Origin: Haematococcus lacustris
Lineage: Eukaryota; Chlorophyta; Chlorophyceae; Chlamydomonadales; Haematococcaceae
Length of the DNA stretch: 64,000 bases
Direction of reading: 5' to 3'
NCBI GenBank assembly: GCA_030144725.1
Contig: JASKMD010000030.1
Span: 6,823,210 to 6,887,209, forward strand
Shown in pieces: positions 57,690 through 64,000 of this stretch. Within the stretch, counting starts at the first letter, position 1; every line of letters begins with the position of its first letter. The notes beneath the pieces were generated by a model. It saw only the letters and a list, made by a program, of their open reading frames with translations, was not told the origin of the DNA and ran no database searches. Position numbers and translations under genes: made by a program.

Positions 57690-58779
57690 GGTGGCTATAA
57701 CAAGCGACGGCGACTTCTTTTGGTTCCATGACGATGGTGGGAGCACGTTGATCCGTAAAGAGTGCCACGAGTCCTGACTCACGACTTGCGAGTGTCTAGT
57801 TATCAACATCGACTCAGAGACCATCACCAGCCACCTATCCCCTCGCATCCTTGCGGCGCTGCGCGACCGTCGGCATCCACTGACACTCCAACTGATCGTG
57901 ACGACCCTGCTTGGGCCACACATCATGAGGTACAGAGTGGAAGGGGTGATTGGGCTCCTTGGCCGCTGTGAGGCTGTTCACAGCGTGGAGATCAGATTCA
58001 TCGACATGCAGCCGGCCATGGAGGAGGACCCAACCTATGAGCAGCTGCCAGTGGGGGCATGGTTGGCGGAGAGGCTGGTGGCCAACTTTCCCAAATGCCT
58101 CTCACTACGTCTCCAGGATTTTCAATGCCAGCATGCACAGCTGGCGGAGCTCCTCAGCCACAGCCACTTTCTGAGCAGCCTACAGAACCTCAACATCCAG
58201 GAGCTTCACATCCAAGATGGCAGTGTGGAGGACGGTCACTATGAATGGGTGGAGGGTTATTTGGGGCTCACAGTCTTGTCTACGGTGTACCTGGGTCCCG
58301 TGCCCACTCCCTTACAGCCATGCCCCAGCAAACTCATGAACCTCAGCCTGACAGAGATGCACCTAACAGCCACCAGTCTGCTGCCTCAAACCATCCAGAT
58401 TCTCAACATCACTTACCTCCATGTCACCTTGCCAGAGCCTGATCACCAGACCATGACCAGCGGGGTGGCAACCCTCAGCTCAGGGCGCTTCACGACGCTG
58501 GAGATTGGATGGGTGGGCCTGTCAATCACCAGCCTTGAAGGAGGAGGGCATGCTTCGTTGGAAGCTCTGAAGCCACTGGTGGGACGGTTTGGGAGGGCGG
58601 AGGTGGAGCTTGGGGAGATAGCACCTAACGCCAGCGATGTCATTCACAAGATGGTGCCACTGTTGCAGGGGTGTGTTGGGGTCGTGTTCATAGGGTTAAC
58701 AAAGCCGCTGGATAGCTGGTGCATGAATCGGTTGAAAGGTATCATGGCCCAGGGCGCTACTGTGGAGGTAGAGGAATGA
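57690..58779 (+). pseudogene. Leucine-rich-repeat-like protein, paralogue 2, with nonsense codon
   Basis: The frame aligns with paralogue 1 from the shared TSDGDF motif (57700) through DSETI, LSPR, YRVEGVIGLLG, YEQLPVGAWLAERL and EALKPLVGRF to the stop at 58777-58779. TGA at 57775-57777 stands where paralogue 1 has TGC before LTTC. No ATG opens the frame until IMRYRVEG (57924), so the N-terminal quarter would be lost or the gene is dead. The body remains open for over 330 codons after the stop, so the lesion may be recent or polymorphic. TGTAA lies at 58842-58846. Confidence 0.6.
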
Positions 58780-59179
58780 ATGTAGAGGTAGAGGCGAAGG
58801 TCATGGAGAATGAACAAAGCCCCGTCACAAAGCTGTCATGTTGTAAGGTTGCCACGGCCTTTATTACCGCCATGAACACCTCTCACCCTAAACAGGTCTT
58901 CATGTGCTGCAACCCATCACTTCTGACCCAAACAAGCGCCAATGCTGACATCTGTGAGGCGACACAAGTCACCATACAAAAAGACATGACCCTAACCCTG
59001 TCACATGAGGCACATGCAAGACAAAAGCACATGTCACATTGGAGAATTGTGACTGTTGTTATATTAGAAGCATACCCCCCTGCTGCTTGGCCTGAGATTT
59101 GTGCGGGAGCGCAGTCAGTTCGTCTAGTGGGTCACTGCTGCTTGATTCCTCCCCTTCCCCCCCTTCCTCGACCACCTTG

Positions 59180-60897
59180 TCAACCTCCCCATCCCCCCCC
59201 TCCCCCCCCCCCCCCCCCCTCCCCCCCTTCTTCGATCACCTGGCCCCCCTCCCCCTCCCCCCCCTCCTCGACCACCTTCAGCCCCCTCTTCTCGACCCCC
59301 TCCCCCTCACCAGCCCCCTCCACCCAGTCCTCCCCCTCCCCCTCTGCCCCAAATTGTTGGGTCTCTCCTGCTTGGTGTTCTGGGAGTATTTGAAGGTCCT
59401 GTTGCTGCCCCACGCTAGTCTTGGCCTGAAGGTCCTTGTGGACACCCTCCGCCACCTCAGATAGGAGGGCCTACAACAAACATGGCACATGTTTTAGTCA
59501 TAGAATGGCAGGTAGACCCCACAGGCATATGACAAGCTCACTGACCTAAAACTTGTGGAGCTTGGTGGCCAATGCGCCCTCAATGGAGCTCAAGACTGTG
59601 GCCTCCTACACAGCAAAGGGGGGGTTGCCACATAGGATACCATGACATCATGTCTCCATCATACCATGCAAGGCATCATACCATACAAGACATCATACCA
59701 TAAGAGCAAACACTTGGTTGCCTTGACATCATCTTATGACATATGACTATTGGCAACATCAGGACACACTCAAGACACGCTCACACTCAAGACACACTCA
59801 AGACACACTCACCTGTACACCATAAGCATCCATGAAACCTGGTGCCAGGCTGCTGAGCATTGACTGGAGCTGCTCCACCATGACGGGCGGGACTGTCAGA
59901 CTGGGCGCCGCAGCCTCGGCACTGAGCTGGTCAGCAGCCACACCTGGATGGCAGCCAACTCAACCGTGTCATGTCAGCACTGGATGTAAACACTGATCAC
60001 ACTATAGGACACATACACTGCAACCATATGTCAAGGGTCATGGACACTTAGGATTACAACAGATAGACCATGATTCACATTGAAACCAATATGCAAGGTT
60101 ACTCACTGGCTTGCCAGAAAGCCAGTCCACGTGCATACTCTAGTCCCCAGTCCACAGGCACGAAGTTGATGCCCTTGGTCCAGCGAAGGATGACATATTT
60201 CTTGTAGGCCTCGGTCTCTTTGGCAATCTGGTCGCTGCACAGCTTGTGGGGGTTCTTGTTGCGCCATTCGTTGACGGTGCGACGTTTGGTGCGAAGAACA
60301 CTGCATGATAGCATGACAAATACACAGGTGCAAAAGCACATGCATTACGATGTGAGACATGCTAGATGGGACATGACATGGTATTTGAGCTTGAGCCACA
60401 AGCGTGCACTCACTGTTGCATGACATTATCCACGTTAGTGTATGTCACACACGGGGGCGGGGTTCCTTCAAACTCGACTTCCAAGGCCATCACAACGGCC
60501 CCAAGCGCTGCAAATTCCGCTGCAGGCCACTTTGAAACATCTTCTTTCATGCTCTTGTTGGAGAGCTTCCCATGAGGCTCATCGCCAATAGGATACTCCT
60601 GCATGTGGACAGCTTTCAAGTCGTTCAACATGTTGCAAGTCAATCCATGTGCAATAGTTGTAGCAACACTATGATCTTACAGGCAGGTATGGTCTCATAC
60701 CGAACTTGACCCAGGCTTTCCCTACCTCTCTCATCACACACTTAAACGCCTGCAAACCACAAGCGCATATAATTGTGACATTCATCACGGGGCACAATTG
60801 CATGCATGTGCCAGCATGCCCACACACACACACCTTTTTCCCGTCCGTGGTGATTGTTACGTGGTAAACCAGCGAATAATAGGTTGTGTGGCTCAAG
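59180..60897 (-). CDS. Unrecognised multi-exon gene, partial model
   Basis: Exons with good acceptors and GTGAGT-type donors read: 60838-60895 (YYSLVYHVTITTDGKK), about 60704-60751 (AFKCVMREVGKAWVKFG), 60412-60590 (EYPIGDEPHGKLSNKSMKED, then PPPCVTYTNVDNVMQQ), about 60107-60300 (LRTKRRTVNEWRNKNPHKLC and ILRWTKGINFVPVDWGLEYA), about 59810-59943 (VAADQLSAEAAAPSLTV), about 59545-59605, and an acidic Gly/Glu-rich end (EGEGEDWVEGAGEGEG) at 59180-59469. The exon at 59545 reads into TAG at its donor, so either the 3' end is misjudged or the gene is broken. The 5' exons lie in the left arm of an inverted duplication. The style resembles the neighbouring Ulp1-like and coiled-coil genes, but the function is unknown. 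Confidence 0.45.
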
Positions 60898-61257
60898 ACC
60901 TCAGGGCGTAGTCAACGGAAAAAGGTGTGTGTGTGTGGGCATGCTGGCACATGCATGCAATTGTGCCCCGTGATGAATGTCACAATTATATGCGCTTGTG
61001 GTTTGCAGGCGTTTAAGTGTGTGATGAGAGAGGTAGGGAAAGCCTGGGTCAAGTTCGGTATAAGACCATACCTGCCTGTAAGATCATAGTGTTGCTACAA
61101 CTATTGCACATGGATTGACTTGCAACATGTTGAACGACTTGAAAGCTGTCCACATGCAGGAGTATCCTATTGGCGATGAGCCTCATGGGAAGCTCTGCAA
61201 CAAGAGCATGAAAGAAGATGTTTCAAAGTGGCCTGCAGCGGAATTTGCAGCGCTTGG
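60500..61257. repeat. Large inverted duplication (two ~340-bp arms, ~75-bp loop)
   Basis: Bases 60500-60842 reappear inverted at 60917-61257 with only a few differences (for example GAGAGCTT against GCAGAGCTT, and TCTCATACC against GGTATAAGACC). The left arm contains two exons of the minus-strand gene. The right arm is an inverted partial copy of those exons, ending where unrelated satellite-bearing sequence starts. Confidence 0.9.
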
Positions 61258-61379
61258 GAGAGAATGGAAGACCCCCCTGAGGTTCAACCTAGAGGCTCCT
61301 CGGTTCTTGTAGGTTTTGAGGCTATCCAAGGGCTTTGGCTCGCAAGGTTGGAAGCTCAAGGTTCAGCCTAGGTTCAGCC

Positions 61380-63010
61380 TAGGTTCCGTGATGGAGCAAC
61401 CTTACAACCTTTCATCACCAGCCCCCCCCCCCCCCCCCCCCCTTGAAACCTAGCAAACCTAGCAAACCTAGCAAACCTTGACAACCTTGACAACCTAACT
61501 TTTGACTTGGGCATTACATCACTAGCCCCCCCCGCCCCCCCGCCGCGGAACCTAGCAAACCTAGCAAACCTAGCAAACCTAGCAAACCTTGACAACCTAA
61601 CATTTGACTTGGGCTTTACATCACCAGCCCCCCCCCCCCCCCCCTCAAAACCTAGCAAACCTAGCAAACCTTGACAACCTAACTTTTGACTTGGGCGCTA
61701 CATCACCAGCCCCCCCCCCCCTCCTCGGAACCTAGCGAACCTAGCAAACCTAGCAAACCTAGCAAACCTTGACAACCTAACTTTTGACTTGGGCATTACA
61801 TCACTAGCCCCCCCCCCCCCCCCCTCGGAACCTAGCAAACCTAGCAAACCTAGCAAACCTAGCAAACCTTGACAACCGAACATTTGACTTGGGCATTACA
61901 TCACCAGCCCCCCCCCCCCCCTTGAAACCTAGCAAACCTAGCAAACCTAGCAAACCTTGACAACCTTGACAACCTAAGTTTTGACTTGGGCATTACATCA
62001 CTAGCCCCCCCCGCCCCCCCGCCGCGGAACCTAGCAAACCTAGCAAACCTAGCAAACCTAGCAAACCTTGACAACCTAACATTTGACTTGGGCATTACAT
62101 CACCAGCCCCCCCCCCCCCCCCTCAAAACCTAGCAAACCTAGCAAACCTTGACAACCTAACTTTTGACTTGGGCGCTACATCACCAGCCCCCCCCCCCCT
62201 CCTCGGAACCTAGCGAACCTAGCAAACCTAGCAAACCTAGCAAACCTTGACAACCTAACTTTTGACTTGGGCATTACATCACTAGCCCCCCCCCCCCCCC
62301 CCTCGGAACCTAGCAAACCTAGCAAACCTAGCAAACCTAGCAAACCTTGACAACCGAACATTTGACTTGGGCATTACATCACCAGCCCCCCCCCCCCTCG
62401 AAACCTAGCAAACCTAGCAAACCTAGCAAACCTAGCAAACCTTGACAACCTAACATTTGACTTGGGCATTACATCACCAGCCCCCCCCCCCCCCCCTCGA
62501 AACCTAGCAAACCTAGCAAACCTAGCAAACCTTGACAACCTAACATTTGACTTGGGCGTTACATCACCAGCCCCCCCCCCCCTCGAAACCTAGCAAACCT
62601 AGCAAACCTAGCAAACCTAGCAAACCTTGACAACCGAACATTTGACTTGGGCATTACATCACCAGCCCCCCCCCCCCTCGAAACCTAGCAAACCTAGCAA
62701 ACCTAGCAAACCTAGCAAACCTTGACAACCTAACATTTGACTTGGGCGTTACATCACCAGCCCCTCCCCCCCCCCTCGAAACCTAGCAAACCTAGCAAAC
62801 CTAGCAAACCTTGACAACCTAACATTTGACTTGGGCATTACATCACCAGGCCCCCCCCCCCTCCTCGGAACCTAGCGAACCTAGCAAACCTAGCAAACCT
62901 AGCAAACCTTGACAACCTTGACAATTCAACTTTAAACGTGGGCATTACATCACTAGCGCCCCCCCTTCCCCCGGGACCTAGCCAACCTAGCCAGCCTTGC
63001 CAACCTTGAC
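61380..63010. repeat. Satellite of ~80-105-bp units with ~480-bp higher-order repeat
   Basis: About 16 units share AACCTAGCAAACCTAGCAAA, then CCTTGACAACCTAAC, then TTTGACTTGGGCATTACATC and a poly-C tract of 8-22 bases. Diagnostic variants (GCCGCGG, CTCCTCGGAACCTAGCG) recur about 479 bases apart, so a five-unit block was duplicated. Confidence 0.9.
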
Positions 63011-63105
63011 TAGCCATGGACATGGGCACTTTCACCCCCCCTCCCCTTGAAACCTTGACGTGGGCGTTTCTTTACGAGCACCCCTCCCCCCCCCCTCAAA
63101 ACCCT

Positions 63106-63235
63106 TTACTGCTGCTGCTGCCACGCTGCTGCCACTGCTGCTGCCACTGCTGCTGCTGCTGCCACTGCTGCTGCCACTGCTGCGGCCATTGCTGCTGCTG
63201 CCGCTGCTATTGCCACTGCTGCCCCTGCTGCTGCC
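63106..63235. repeat. CTG/GCC trinucleotide-rich tract
   Basis: Runs of CTGCTGCTGCCACTGCTG type, similar to the tract at 63.85-64.0 kb. Confidence 0.85.
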
Positions 63236-63640
63236 CCTGCCCCTGGCCCTGCCCCTGCCCCTGCCCCTGCCCCTGCCCCTGCCCCTGCCCCTGCCCCTGC
63301 ACCTAACCCCAACCCCAACCCCAACCCCAACCCCTAACCCCTAACCCCTAACCCCAACCCCTAACCCCTAACCCCTAACCCCTAACCCCTAACCCCTAAC
63401 CCCTAACCCTGACTCTGACCCTAGCCCTCGCCCTCGCCCTCGCCCTCGCCCTCGCCCTCGCCCTCGCCCTCGCCCTAGCCCTAGCCCTAGCCCTAGCCCT
63501 AGCCCTAGCCCTAATCCCTAACCCCTAACCCCTAACCCCTAACCCCTAACCCCTAAACTAACCCTGACCCTGACCCTGACCCTGACCCTGACCCTGACCC
63601 TGACCCTGACCCTGACCCTGACCCTGACCCTGACCCTAAT
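63236..63640. repeat. Block of telomere-variant arrays
   Basis: Successive short arrays change unit: CCCCTG (63236-63300), CCCCAA and CCCCTAA (63303-63410), CCCTCG (63425-63470), CCCTAG (63473-63515), CCCCTAA (63517-63553), CCCTGA (63560-63635). All keep the C-rich strand on plus. Confidence 0.93.
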
Positions 63641-63856
63641 CGGATGAGGCGTAGGGAAGGGGGGGAGGCTAAGGTGGACAAGGGGCAGGTCAGCAGGGAG
63701 GGATAGGGGGAGAGGGGGACGGGGGGAGGGGGAGGGGGAGGAGAGGGCAGGGTGCATGTAGAGGGGGGTTATGCATGCTGGCTTGCCTCAATGCCTATAC
63801 ATAGGGCAGTGCATGTAGGTGAGTGTCTTTTTGCCAGTGGCCATGTGTTCAATTGC

Positions 63857-64000
63857 CACTGCTGCTGCCACTGCTGCTGCTGCTGCTGCTGCTGCCACTG
63901 CTGCTGCCACTGCTGCTGCCGCTGCTGCTGCCACTGCTGCTGCTGCTCTGCTGCTGCTGCTGCTGCCGTTGCTGCTGCCGCTGCTGCTGCCACTGCTGCT
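63857..64000. repeat. CTG-rich tract running off the window
   Basis: CTGCTGCCACTGCTGCTG repeats continue to the last base. Poly-Gln or poly-Ala frames here are not supported as a gene. Confidence 0.85.

Overview
The window looks like nuclear DNA of a chlamydomonadalean green alga, possibly Haematococcus (moderate confidence). The signs are GC-rich DNA, many small exons bounded by GTGAG and CAG, TGTAA polyadenylation signals 30-130 bases after several stop codons, abundant CAG/CTG runs, interstitial TTAGGG repeats, and Fanzor/TnpB-like gene fragments of a kind I associate with Haematococcus proteins. Two runs of N (15111-15610 and 31001-31500) break the sequence. Most coding regions are multi-exon, so exon limits below come from splice motifs and phase read by eye.

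Layout. 0.5-6.3 kb: a minus-strand pentatricopeptide-like (PPR) gene. 7.0-10.3 kb: a divergent plus-strand tetratricopeptide (TPR) gene, followed by a small one-helix membrane protein gene at 10.6 kb. 11.6-15.1 kb: decayed Fanzor-like fragments on the minus strand with large intronic satellites. 15.6-31.0 kb: a nested retroelement block, all coding on the minus strand. It holds the 3' part of a LINE (copy A), a nearly complete Ty3/gypsy chromovirus with two LTRs (17064-23244), a Fanzor pseudogene scrap, and a long LINE (copy B) with a 2A ribosome-skipping motif, two Josephin-like cysteine protease domains, an APE-type endonuclease and a reverse transcriptase. 31.7-39.9 kb: a plus-strand formin gene with a phase-consistent exon chain, giving an ARM-like N-terminal region, FH1 and FH2. 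40.4-42.1 kb: direct repeats and two small foldback elements. 43.1-45.3 kb: a 2.27-kb (GGGGC)n array. 46-49 kb: more minisatellites and a possible LTR remnant.

49.1-61.3 kb holds minus-strand genes: a coiled-coil protein whose long reading frame carries four in-frame stops, a complete Ulp1/C48-type cysteine protease gene (H, D, Q and C all visible), and an unrecognised gene partly copied into an inverted repeat. Two plus-strand leucine-rich paralogues lie between the last two, the second broken by a stop. 61.4-63.0 kb is a satellite with about 480-bp higher-order periodicity, followed by telomere-variant repeats and CTG runs.

The most unusual content is the LINE polyprotein (2A plus tandem Josephin-like domains plus a PHD-type finger), the chromovirus (a slippery site followed by a hairpin at gag-pol, and chromodomain plus PHD at the C terminus), and the repeated finding of C-rich sense-strand satellite arrays in introns, several ending exactly at the acceptor.
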